Source: an uncultured Collinsella sp.
Lineage (GTDB): Bacteria; Actinomycetota; Coriobacteriia; Coriobacteriales; Coriobacteriaceae
Assembly (NCBI GenBank): GCA_958433005.1
Contig: CAUAWV010000031.1
Span: 1-27,872, forward strand
DNA: 27,872 nt
Reading direction: 5' to 3'
A program made the translations under genes and the position numbers. Position 1 is the stretch's first letter. Every line of letters begins with the position of its first letter. Below are positions 8,114 to 14,899 of this stretch, piece after piece. The notes under the pieces are model-generated. The model had not been told where the DNA came from and searched no databases. It worked only from the letters and a program-made list of their open reading frames with translations.

Positions 8114-8854
8114 TTAAGCCTGAGCCTGTTTCTTGGCCCAAGCCTTGGCCTGCTTAAGGGCATTGGCGGCAGCGCTGGTCTCTTCGCCCTTCTGGCCGTC
8201 GCCGAAGATGTAGGCGGAAACGACAATCTTAGGCTCAATCTTCTTGCCCGTACCGTCCTGGCCCGAGACAACATCCTTGCTCGTCATTTCGCTGGGAATC
8301 ATAACCTTGTTAAAGAGCTCGTCGGTGTAGACATCCTGAGTAGCGTCAGCTTTCAGGACTGCAGGGCCGTTCAAGGCGTTCTTTGCATACATGAACAGAC
8401 CGCTCACATACTTGCCATCAGCGTTCTGACTGGTCTCCCCTTCGACCGCCTTCCAATTGGAACCGAGCTCAAAGCACGGAGTCTTGGCATAGGGCGCGTT
8501 ATCGTTGACCACAGCGTTCTTCACATAGATGAACACATAAGCGTCGTCGGAACCCTTCCCAATGCCAACATTCGGGTTCTTATCCATCGAGGAACCAGGG
8601 ACCATCTTGTGGTCTTCGTCCTTATTCCACTTGGTCTCGAACAGATAAGCTTTGTCGACGTTATCCTGCTTACCAGGCTTGGTGGGTTCATTCTCATCAG
8701 GCTTCTTCTCGGGAGTCTCAAATTTGCCGATCGTAAACACGTTCTCCAGCGACTGATCAGCCGACAGCCATGCATAGGTGCCCACACCGGCAGCCAGCAC
8801 CAACAGCAGCAGGGCGGCAATGATGCCGTAGCGCTTTTTCTTCTTGTTTTCCAT
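8114..8854 (-). CDS. TasA/camelysin-like protein, likely major fibre subunit
   Basis: A 246-residue secreted protein. MENKKKKRYG is followed by a leucine/alanine-rich core, then GTYAWLSADQSLENVFTIG, a textbook SipW-dependent signal region. The mature chain is lysine- and aspartate-rich (EKKPDENEPTKPGKQ) with family-like strands (DDAYVFIYVKNAVV, PKIVVSAYIFG) and a lysine/alanine-rich C-terminal helix. The start at 8854 is chosen for the AAGGAAG ribosome site about eight bases upstream; the frame could extend to 8890 without one. It is the first gene after the signal peptidase and is followed by a strong hairpin, which fits the most abundant product. By analogy with Bacillus TasA it may polymerise into fibres by strand exchange; that is inference. 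Confidence 0.9.
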   Translation of the reverse strand: MENKKKKRYGIIAALLLLVLAAGVGTYAWLSADQSLENVFTIGKFETPEKKPDENEPTKPGKQDNVDKAYLFETKWNKDEDHKMVPGSSMDKNPNVGIGKGSDDAYVFIYVKNAVVNDNAPYAKTPCFELGSNWKAVEGETSQNADGKYVSGLFMYAKNALNGPAVLKADATQDVYTDELFNKVMIPSEMTSKDVVSGQDGTGKKIEPKIVVSAYIFGDGQKGEETSAAANALKQAKAWAKKQAQA

Positions 8855-8924
8855 CGTTCTCTTCCTTTCGAGAATCGTTTTCCCCGGCAACGGCCCCTAC
8901 CGCCGCCGACGCTTTTCCCTGCCG

Positions 8925-9482
8925 CTATGAACGCCGCTCCCTCGCATGCACGCGGGTATGCTTGCCCGCAGGCTCGTCGGGAACCATCCGATCGAGCACT
9001 ATCGACGCCGCGATCAGCAGCGTCAGAACGGCCACCACAACAAGCAAACCGGGCATCGTCGTGCAATATGCGTTGACGAAGCCCAGGTAAGGGACACAAA
9101 AAGAAACGACACCGATCACACGTGAAAAAGGCGTCTGCTCGGCGTCGTGCATGATGGTTCCATCTGCATTTTTGTTCGCAATTCCCTGCGTGCCGATCAT
9201 CTGCGCCACAGGGTCGATCTGATACACCTGGTGCGTCACCACGGCGCCGTCCGATCGGTAAAAGGTTGCATTGTCGCCCACGGCAATATCCGTTGGCTCA
9301 ACCTGGCGGACAAACACCATGGAGCCAACGGGAAGCTCGGGTTCCATAGAGCCCGAAAGCACAGCAAAAGGCGTGTATCCAAATGCGCGAGGAACAAAAG
9401 AAACGACGGCAAGGGCTATGACAAGCGCAAGCGCCAGACTGCTAAGAAGTGCAATAAAACGTTTGACTCCGCGCGCCGCCAT
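8925..9482 (-). CDS. sipW: SipW-type signal peptidase I
   Basis: A 185-residue membrane peptidase that should cut the signal regions of the three camelysin-like products encoded downstream. An N-terminal transmembrane helix (about 8-30) precedes the catalytic box VLSGSMEP, with nucleophile Ser45. The second catalytic box reads VVTHQVY, with His84 where ordinary bacterial signal peptidases have Lys; this Ser-His arrangement is characteristic of SipW/ER-type enzymes. A later box reads TQGIANKNAD, a variant of the usual TKGDAN type. A second transmembrane helix lies near residues 143-162, followed by a basic tail. It is the first gene of the operon, 70 bp upstream of the probable major subunit. 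The ATG at 9482 has only a loose ribosome site (GGGGAT). Confidence 0.93.
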   Translation of the reverse strand: MAARGVKRFIALLSSLALALVIALAVVSFVPRAFGYTPFAVLSGSMEPELPVGSMVFVRQVEPTDIAVGDNATFYRSDGAVVTHQVYQIDPVAQMIGTQGIANKNADGTIMHDAEQTPFSRVIGVVSFCVPYLGFVNAYCTTMPGLLVVVAVLTLLIAASIVLDRMVPDEPAGKHTRVHARERRS

Positions 9483-9609
9483 AATGATTAATTCATCCCC
9501 ATCGAGGCCTTATTCGACCCCTCCAAAGGTCAGCAAGTTTCAACAGGAACCGCAAGGCGCTTGAAAAGTGAGTCCGAAATAAGCCAATTTGGAATCTTTT
9601 CGTAATAAA

Positions 9610-9638
9610 AACATAGCGATGTGCTACATATTTTTCAA
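9610..9638 (-). promoter_or_regulatory. Candidate promoter of the SipW/camelysin operon
   Basis: On the minus strand TTGAAA (9633-9638) is followed after 17 bp by TATGTT (9610-9615), a good sigma-A-type match. It would give a leader of about 120 nt before sipW. The surrounding stretch is strikingly AT-rich compared with the neighbouring genes. Other weaker hexamer pairs exist nearby, so the exact start is uncertain. Confidence 0.5.
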
Positions 9639-9667
9639 TGTTTTATCGCTAAATGCTACTTATTTTG
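9622..9667. repeat. Direct repeat overlapping the operon promoter
   Basis: The pattern TGCTAC-N-TATTTT occurs at 9622 and again at 9654, 32 bp apart, about three helical turns. One copy lies between the -10 and -35 boxes of the candidate promoter and the other just upstream. It may be an operator for an unknown regulator, or simply chance in AT-rich DNA. Confidence 0.35.
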
Positions 9668-9885
9668 GCGTAAGTGGTCATTTATCCCCAAATTAGTCTG
9701 TTTTATCCAATACTTACGACTAACCCCCTACGCAACTTCCCCATAGAAGGTTCGTTTTTTGCGAAACTAAAATAATGGTACCCCCCCCCACATTAAAACA
9801 AACTACTGGAAGTGTCATTTATTTCCGGCCCCCCTTTGCCGGAGTTTTATGACAGCCCCATGTAGTTCGCAGCCCATAATCCTCT

Positions 9886-10214
9886 GAGAACCGTGTCCCA
9901 GAATTCGCTTGCGAAATGGGATGCGGTTTCCGCTTGTGGCCCCGTTGGGAAACCACATCCCACTCCGATCGCAAATTCCGGATCGCACTTTCCGCCAAGA
10001 CCCTCAACCGGAAACGGCATCCCATTTCTCGGCCGAAAACTGGGATGCGGTTTCCACAGAGCCCCTCAACGGGAAACCGCATCCCATTCCAAAGGCAAAT
10101 TCCGGGACGCAGCTTCCGCAACCCCACCCATCCGGAAATCCCATCCCACTCCGCACATATCCGGGCATAGAACAATCAGCTTATTAGGCCTTCCATCAAT
10201 AAAGGGGCGCCCTC
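9886..10214. repeat. Composite phased-hairpin array, copy 2
   Basis: Same architecture as copy 1. GGAAA-type arms start at 9948, 10010, 10072 and 10134 (62 bp apart), preceded by a degenerate arm at 9886 in the same phase. TTTCC-type arms start at 9918, 9980, 10042 and 10104. Four hairpins of about 14-bp stem and 16-nt loop result, ending with the 35-bp block 10180-10214 that is identical to 465-499. Loops and spacers differ from copy 1 while arms and spacing are kept, suggesting selection on structure. Open frames across it occur in all three forward frames and look spurious. Confidence 0.85.
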
Positions 10215-10228
10215 GTGTCACGAAAAAA

Positions 10229-10247
10229 GCCTCGAGAACTTCGAGGC
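10229..10247 (-). terminator. Terminator of the flavodoxin gene
   Basis: GCCTCGA and TCGAGGC pair (7 bp, loop of five). On the minus strand six T follow directly, giving a classic intrinsic terminator 46 nt after the stop codon of the flavodoxin-family gene. Confidence 0.8.
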
Positions 10248-10292
10248 TTTCACATTTGTATTGTTTTGCACGAAGGACCACGAACGGCGAAG

Positions 10293-10844
10293 CTACTCTC
10301 CCAGCACGGCCTTCTTGGCGGCTGCAGCCATGTTGTCCAGGTCTTCCTTGGTGGGATGGTCCTTCGCGGCAACCCAGTTGTCGAGCAGCATCTTAAATCG
10401 GGCGTTTTCGGGATCTTGCTCGAGCATGGCCTCGTAGCGCTGCTTGACCGCGGGGCCCATCTTGCCCTGGCACATCGCCCAGCCCGCAAGCTCGGCATCC
10501 TCGGCCAGATTGGAAGTTACGCGGTCAACAATCTGCTGGTAATAGCTCTGGTCGGCCCCAAAGCCGCAGGTGCCAAACAGGAACACGCGCTTGCCGTGCA
10601 AGGCGGAGAGCAACGCCGCGACCGAAGGCGTGCACGCGCCCTTGTCGCACCAAAAACCGACGAGCACCGTGTCGGCCGCGCAGGCGCCCTGCGCCTCGAG
10701 CGCAACCTGATCTGCATCCGCATCGTCGCTCAACGCCGCGGCATGGACAAACTCAACGCCCGCAGCCTGCAGAGCGCGCTTGATCGCGCCCGAAACCATC
10801 CTGGTATTACCGCTCTTGCTGTTAACCACCAAAGCGCACGTCAT
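10293..10844 (-). CDS. Flavodoxin-family protein
   Basis: An 183-residue cytoplasmic protein. The N-terminus MTCALVVNSKSGNTRMVSGAI fits strand 1 and the FMN-phosphate loop of flavodoxins (SKSGNT). The middle has the strand-loop pairs DTVLVGFWCDKG and KRVFLFGTCGFG expected for the flavin-ring side. The last 70 residues form a helical tail (KQRYEAMLEQDPENARFKML) that short classical flavodoxins lack. Single-electron transfer through FMN is the likely role; the partner is not visible. The layout recalls the flavodoxin-like accessory BilS of bilirubin reductases, but no reductase gene is nearby, so I do not assign it. A GTG at 10850 is an alternative start, with GAGG just before it. Confidence 0.85.
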   Translation of the reverse strand: MTCALVVNSKSGNTRMVSGAIKRALQAAGVEFVHAAALSDDADADQVALEAQGACAADTVLVGFWCDKGACTPSVAALLSALHGKRVFLFGTCGFGADQSYYQQIVDRVTSNLAEDAELAGWAMCQGKMGPAVKQRYEAMLEQDPENARFKMLLDNWVAAKDHPTKEDLDNMAAAAKKAVLGE

Positions 10845-10904
10845 AGTCACGCTGCCTCGTTTCCCCCAAAACTAAAGCCACTAATGCAATTTATTAGATG
10901 AATA

Positions 10905-10931
10905 TCTTAGTACTAACGTGACAGATGTAAA
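10905..10931 (-). promoter_or_regulatory. Candidate promoter of the flavodoxin gene
   Basis: On the minus strand TTTACA (10926-10931) and TAAGAT (10905-10910) are separated by 15 bp, slightly short; a shifted -10 (GATATT) would give 18 bp. It sits in the AT-rich gap behind the ABC exporter gene, so the flavodoxin is probably transcribed on its own. Confidence 0.3.
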
Positions 10932-10971
10932 CCACCTTCTGTCGATTGATTAATTTGCCCCACGGGCTTGC

Positions 10972-12831
10972 TTACTGGGCGAACTGACTGCGGTAGAGCT
11001 CGGCGTAGAAGCCGCCTGCCGCTAGCAGCTCGTCGTGTGTGCCGCGCTCGATAATCTGGCCGTCGCGCATGACCAGAATGCAGTCGGCGTTGCGAATCGT
11101 CGAAAGGCGATGCGCCACAACAAAGCTGGTACGACCGGCCATGAGCTCGTCAAATGCCGCCTGCACCTGCAGCTCGGTGCGGGTATCGATGCTCGACGTC
11201 GCCTCGTCCAGCAGCAGAATCGCCGGATCGGTGAGCATGACGCGCGCGATGCACAGCAGCTGTTTTTGACCCTGGCTAAACGTGCCGCCGTCCTCGCCGA
11301 TCACCGTGTCGTAGCCGCCTGGCAGCTGCACGATAAACTTGTGCGCATGCGCGCGCTTGGCGGCCTCGATAACCTGTTCGCGTGTGGCATCGGGACAACC
11401 GTAGGCGATGTTTTCGGCCACGGTGCCCTCGAACAGCCAGGTATCTTGCAGCACCATGCCAAAGGCGCGGCGCAGGCTTGCGCGCGTGTAGTCACGCGAG
11501 GAACGGCCATCGACCGCAATGCGACCGGCATCGATATCGTAAAAACGCAGCAGCAAATTGATGAGCGTTGTCTTGCCGCAGCCTGTGGGGCCAACGAGGG
11601 CAAAGCGCATGCCGGGCTTAGCCTCGATGCAGATGTCCTGCAGCAGCTTGCGGTCGGGCACGTAGCTAAAGTCCACGTGTTCAAAGGTCACCTCGCCCTG
11701 CGGGGCGGCAAGCTCCACGGCATCTGGCGCATCGGGCTCCTGCTCGCGCGCATCGAGCAGCGCAAACATGCGGCGCGCCGAGGCGTACGCGGTCTGGATC
11801 TGCGTAATGACGTTGGTAACCTCGTTGAACGGCTTGGTGTACTGGTTGGCGTAGGACAGGAAAATCTGCACGCCGCCCACCGTGAGCGCCGCCGGCACGC
11901 CCGTGATCACGCCCACGCAGCCGATCACAGCGACAACGGCGTAGATGATGTTGTTGATAAAGCGCGTGCCGGGATTAGAAAGCGAACCCATGAACTGCGC
12001 GCGCTCACCTGCCGTATAGAGCTCGGCGTTGAGCGCGTCGAAGCGCGCTTGGGCGTTGGGGCCGTAGGCAAAGGCGTCGACAAGCTTCTGCTCGCCTACG
12101 TACTCCTCGATATGACCACCGAGCTGCCCTTGAATACGCTGCTGCGCCGTAAAGCTCTTGTTGGAAAGCTTGGCGATGGCGCCGGCTGCAAAAATGGAAA
12201 GCGGCGTGACGAGCACCACCACGAGCGTCATGGCCAGGTTAATGGAGAGCATAAACGCGAGCGTGCCCACGATGGTGATAACGCCGGTGAAAAGCTGCGT
12301 GAAGCCCTGCAGCAGACCGTCGCCCACCTGGTCGACGTCATTGACCACGCGGCTCATAAGGTCGCCGTGGGCATGGCTGTCGATAAAGCTGAGCGGCATA
12401 CGGCTGAGCTTGTCGCTCGCCTCCACGCGCATGTCGCGCACCGTTTCGTAGGACAGGCGGTTGACGCAGTAGCCCTGCAGCCACTGGAAGGCCGCAGCAC
12501 CCATCACGACAATCGCGAGTTTGGTAACGAGCGGCAGCAGCGCATCGAAGTCCACCTGCCCGGTGGCAACGATCAGGTCGATGCCCTCGCCAATGAGGAT
12601 GGGCGTGTAGAGCTGCAAGATCACCGAGATGGCAGCGCTCACAAACGACGCCGCAAACGAAATGCGGTGCGGGCGAACATAGCCCAGCAGGCGGCGGGTC
12701 ACCGCGCCCACGGGATAGCGCTCGGGGTCGCCGGGCTGGCGCGGGCCGTCCCCCAGGTCGTTGAGGTTATCGTTGCCAGACACGTTGGCGGTCATCGTGG
12801 CGACCGAGCCGGAAGAAGTGTACGGATTCAT
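10972..12831 (-). CDS. ABC exporter subunit with the catalytically competent site (TM288-like)
   Basis: A 619-residue half-transporter. A long soluble N-terminus (about 45 residues) precedes a type-1 exporter membrane domain (about 50-350) and a nucleotide-binding domain (about 375-615). Seen motifs: Walker A GPTGCGKT at 414-421, Q-loop Gln near 462, signature FSQGQ at 518-522, Walker B ILLLDE at 538-543 with catalytic Glu, and H-loop His574 in VAHRLST. The FSQGQ signature and intact Glu and His match the active partner of heterodimeric exporters such as Thermotoga TM287/288. The start codon directly follows the TAA stop of the partner gene, with GGAGGG upstream, so the two should be translated together. 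The substrate (drug, lipid or peptide) cannot be told from sequence. Confidence 0.93.
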   Translation of the reverse strand: MNPYTSSGSVATMTANVSGNDNLNDLGDGPRQPGDPERYPVGAVTRRLLGYVRPHRISFAASFVSAAISVILQLYTPILIGEGIDLIVATGQVDFDALLPLVTKLAIVVMGAAAFQWLQGYCVNRLSYETVRDMRVEASDKLSRMPLSFIDSHAHGDLMSRVVNDVDQVGDGLLQGFTQLFTGVITIVGTLAFMLSINLAMTLVVVLVTPLSIFAAGAIAKLSNKSFTAQQRIQGQLGGHIEEYVGEQKLVDAFAYGPNAQARFDALNAELYTAGERAQFMGSLSNPGTRFINNIIYAVVAVIGCVGVITGVPAALTVGGVQIFLSYANQYTKPFNEVTNVITQIQTAYASARRMFALLDAREQEPDAPDAVELAAPQGEVTFEHVDFSYVPDRKLLQDICIEAKPGMRFALVGPTGCGKTTLINLLLRFYDIDAGRIAVDGRSSRDYTRASLRRAFGMVLQDTWLFEGTVAENIAYGCPDATREQVIEAAKRAHAHKFIVQLPGGYDTVIGEDGGTFSQGQKQLLCIARVMLTDPAILLLDEATSSIDTRTELQVQAAFDELMAGRTSFVVAHRLSTIRNADCILVMRDGQIIERGTHDELLAAGGFYAELYRSQFAQ

Positions 12832-14685
12832 TTAGCAGCCCTCCTTTGCGCAAGTGGATGCCAGGGCGCACGCGGCGCCTGGGGTGGACGTGGACGTCGC
12901 GCTCCCCCGCTGACCCTCGAGCTCCTCACGACGAAGCTGCGACTGGCAAATCTCGCGATAGAGCCGGCAGGTCGCGTACAGCTCATCGTGCGCGCCCAGG
13001 CCCGCGACCGAACCGTGGTCGAGCACGCAGATCATGTCGGCATCGCGCACGGTCGAGACGCGCTGGCTCACGATCACCGTGGTCAGTGGGAGCCCGCCCG
13101 CGGCGGCACCGCGCACGCTGCGCTCGCGGATGGCATGGCGAAGCGCCGCGTCGGTCTTAAAGTCGAGCGCCGAGGCGGAGTCATCCATGATTAGGACCTG
13201 TGGAGAGCCCACCAGGGCACGTGCGATGGTCAGGCGCTGGCGCTGGCCACCGCTAAAGTTCTTGCCGCCCGCCTCGACCGGGGCATCGAGCCCCTGCGGC
13301 TTGTTGCGCACGAACTCGCTCGCCTGCGCCATGTCGAGCGCCGCCCAGAGCTCCTCGTCGGTTGCCGCCTCGTCGCGCCAGGTTAGGTTGCTGCGAATGG
13401 TGCCGCTCACCAGCGACGCTCGCTGCGGAACGGTCGCGACCACGTGGCGCAGCTGATCGAGCGGCCAGGTGCGCACGTCGGCGCCCATCACGCTCACGCT
13501 GCCGGTGCCCGCATCGTACAGGCGCGGGATGAGCGAGACGAGCGTGGACTTACCACTGCCCGTACCGCCAATAATGCCGAGCGTCTTGCCCAGCGGGAGC
13601 TCCAGGGTCACATCGTTGACGGCGTTGGCAGCGCCCGCGCCAAAAGAGAAGCTCGCATGGCTCAAGCTCAGCGCAGGAACTGGAGCGACATTGCCCGGCT
13701 TGAGCAGCGCGACCGGCTGGTTGCCCCCGTCGGTGATGCTCGGCTCGCAATTGAGCACCTCGTTGATACGCGACGCGCTGGCGCTCGCCTTGGTAAAGAC
13801 CACGACCAGGTTGGCGACATACACGATGGAGGTCAGGGTCTGCGTCATGTAGTTCACAAACGCCATGACCTGACCCTGCGTTAGCTCGCCCACGTTGACC
13901 TGGATGCCGCCCACCCACAGGATGGCGCACACGCCCAGGTTCATCACAAGAAACGTGACGGGGTTGAGAATCGACGAGAGCTTACCCACCGCGATGGCAG
14001 TATTGGCCTGGTCATCGGCGGCCTGGGCAAAGCGCTCGCGCTCGTGGTCCTCGCGCACGAAGGCGCGAACCACGCGAGCGCCCGAAAGCCCCTCGCGGCA
14101 AATGAGCGCGATGCGGTCGAGCTTTGCCTGCAGCTGCTTGTAGTACGGAATGCAGCGCGCCATGACAAACCAAAACACCAGGCCGATGGCGGGCGTGCAA
14201 ATCAAAAAGATCATGCCGAGCTTAAGGTCGATGACAAGGGCCGCGCACATGGAGCCCACCGCCAAGAAGGGCCAGCGGATGAGCATGCGCACGCCCAACG
14301 CCACGGCAAGCTGCACCTGGTTGACGTCGTTGGTGATGCGGGTGATAAGCGACGGCGTGCCAAAGCGGTCGAGTTCGGCATAGCTCAGTTTGTTGATGTG
14401 CTCGTAGAGCGCGCCGCGAATGTCGGTGCCCATGCCCTGCGAGGTCAGCGCCGCCATCTTTTGGCAGACGAGCGTAAACGAGATGCCGATCACAGCCATG
14501 GCGCCAAGTACCATGCCGTAGTGGATAACGGCGTTGACATCGTGTGCGCCAATACCCTTATCGATCATCTGGGCAATCACCAGCGGCGTAAGCAGGTCAA
14601 AGATCACTTCGATCAGCTTGCACGCAGGGCCAATCACCATATATCGGCGAAACTTACCACCAAAACGCCTGAGCAGCTCAATCAT
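12832..14685 (-). CDS. ABC exporter subunit with a degenerate catalytic site (TM287-like)
   Basis: A 617-residue half-transporter with a membrane domain at about 10-310 and a nucleotide-binding domain at about 335-585. Walker A is GGTGSGKST (373-381) and the signature is a canonical FSGGQ (477-481). Walker B ends in MDD, with Asp502 where the catalytic Glu is expected, and the H-loop reads VSQRVST, with Gln541 replacing His. This is the usual pattern of the non-hydrolysing half of a heterodimer. The C-terminal tail (GSATSTSTPGAACALAS) is unlike the family and may be disordered. The ATG at 14685 has GGAG nine bases upstream; a longer frame from a TTG at 14718 is less likely. It is the first gene of the pair. 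Confidence 0.92.
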   Translation of the reverse strand: MIELLRRFGGKFRRYMVIGPACKLIEVIFDLLTPLVIAQMIDKGIGAHDVNAVIHYGMVLGAMAVIGISFTLVCQKMAALTSQGMGTDIRGALYEHINKLSYAELDRFGTPSLITRITNDVNQVQLAVALGVRMLIRWPFLAVGSMCAALVIDLKLGMIFLICTPAIGLVFWFVMARCIPYYKQLQAKLDRIALICREGLSGARVVRAFVREDHERERFAQAADDQANTAIAVGKLSSILNPVTFLVMNLGVCAILWVGGIQVNVGELTQGQVMAFVNYMTQTLTSIVYVANLVVVFTKASASASRINEVLNCEPSITDGGNQPVALLKPGNVAPVPALSLSHASFSFGAGAANAVNDVTLELPLGKTLGIIGGTGSGKSTLVSLIPRLYDAGTGSVSVMGADVRTWPLDQLRHVVATVPQRASLVSGTIRSNLTWRDEAATDEELWAALDMAQASEFVRNKPQGLDAPVEAGGKNFSGGQRQRLTIARALVGSPQVLIMDDSASALDFKTDAALRHAIRERSVRGAAAGGLPLTTVIVSQRVSTVRDADMICVLDHGSVAGLGAHDELYATCRLYREICQSQLRREELEGQRGSATSTSTPGAACALASTCAKEGC

Positions 14686-14729
14686 AAAAAGGCGCTCCCT
14701 ATCATCATTCACACTCAATTCGAATCATG

Positions 14730-14758
14730 ATAGTACGGTGAGCCCAAAAATTGCGTAA
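14730..14758 (-). promoter_or_regulatory. Candidate promoter of the ABC exporter pair
   Basis: On the minus strand TTACGC (14753-14758) lies 17 bp before TACTAT (14730-14735). The -10 is good and the -35 weak, which would suit regulation. The start would fall about 35 nt upstream of the first exporter gene. Confidence 0.45.
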
Positions 14759-14777
14759 GCAGCTCGTCATTTCTAAT

Positions 14778-14791
14778 GGGATTCGGTTTCC
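14778..14791. repeat. Orphan arm of the phased-hairpin repeat
   Basis: GGGATTCGGTTTCC matches the arm GGGATGCGGTTTCC of the arrays at 172-499 and 9886-10214 at 13 of 14 positions, including the preceding AAT. No partner arm follows. It lies between two divergent promoters and may be a remnant of a third array. Confidence 0.55.
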
Positions 14792-14838
14792 AGAGAAGCG
14801 GAGAGGCGCGCATGCCCGGCAAGTTACGGGTCGATCAC

Positions 14839-14848
14839 TTGGTATACT
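14839..14848 (+). promoter_or_regulatory. Candidate extended -10 promoter of the LANTG protein gene
   Basis: TTGGTATACT contains TATACT preceded by TGG, an extended -10 arrangement; no convincing -35 lies 17 bp upstream. It is about 50 nt before the ATG at 14900, in the same direction. Confidence 0.4.
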
Positions 14849-14899
14849 TACATTAGTGCTACCAAGTTGATCCGCCGACCCTTGAAATGAGGTGCCGAG

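Larger units (their letters stand above)
9483..9885. other. AT-rich intergenic region without a gene
   Basis: About 400 bp with no plausible coding sequence. It holds the candidate sipW promoter (9610-9638), the direct repeat (9622-9667), a run of nine C at 9781-9789, and a small hairpin CCGGC/GCCGG at 9825-9842 followed by AGTTTTAT on the plus strand. The second hairpin array begins at its right end. Confidence 0.7.

Noticed and set aside
10293..10844. Firm assignment as BilS of a bilirubin-reducing operon
   Set aside because: Length and tail are suggestive, but no bilirubin reductase or other bil gene is within the window, so only flavodoxin family is claimed.
11035..13194. A 719-codon plus-strand frame across both ABC exporter genes
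   Set aside because: It crosses two well-supported minus-strand genes; composition is His/Arg/Ala-rich with no recognisable fold.
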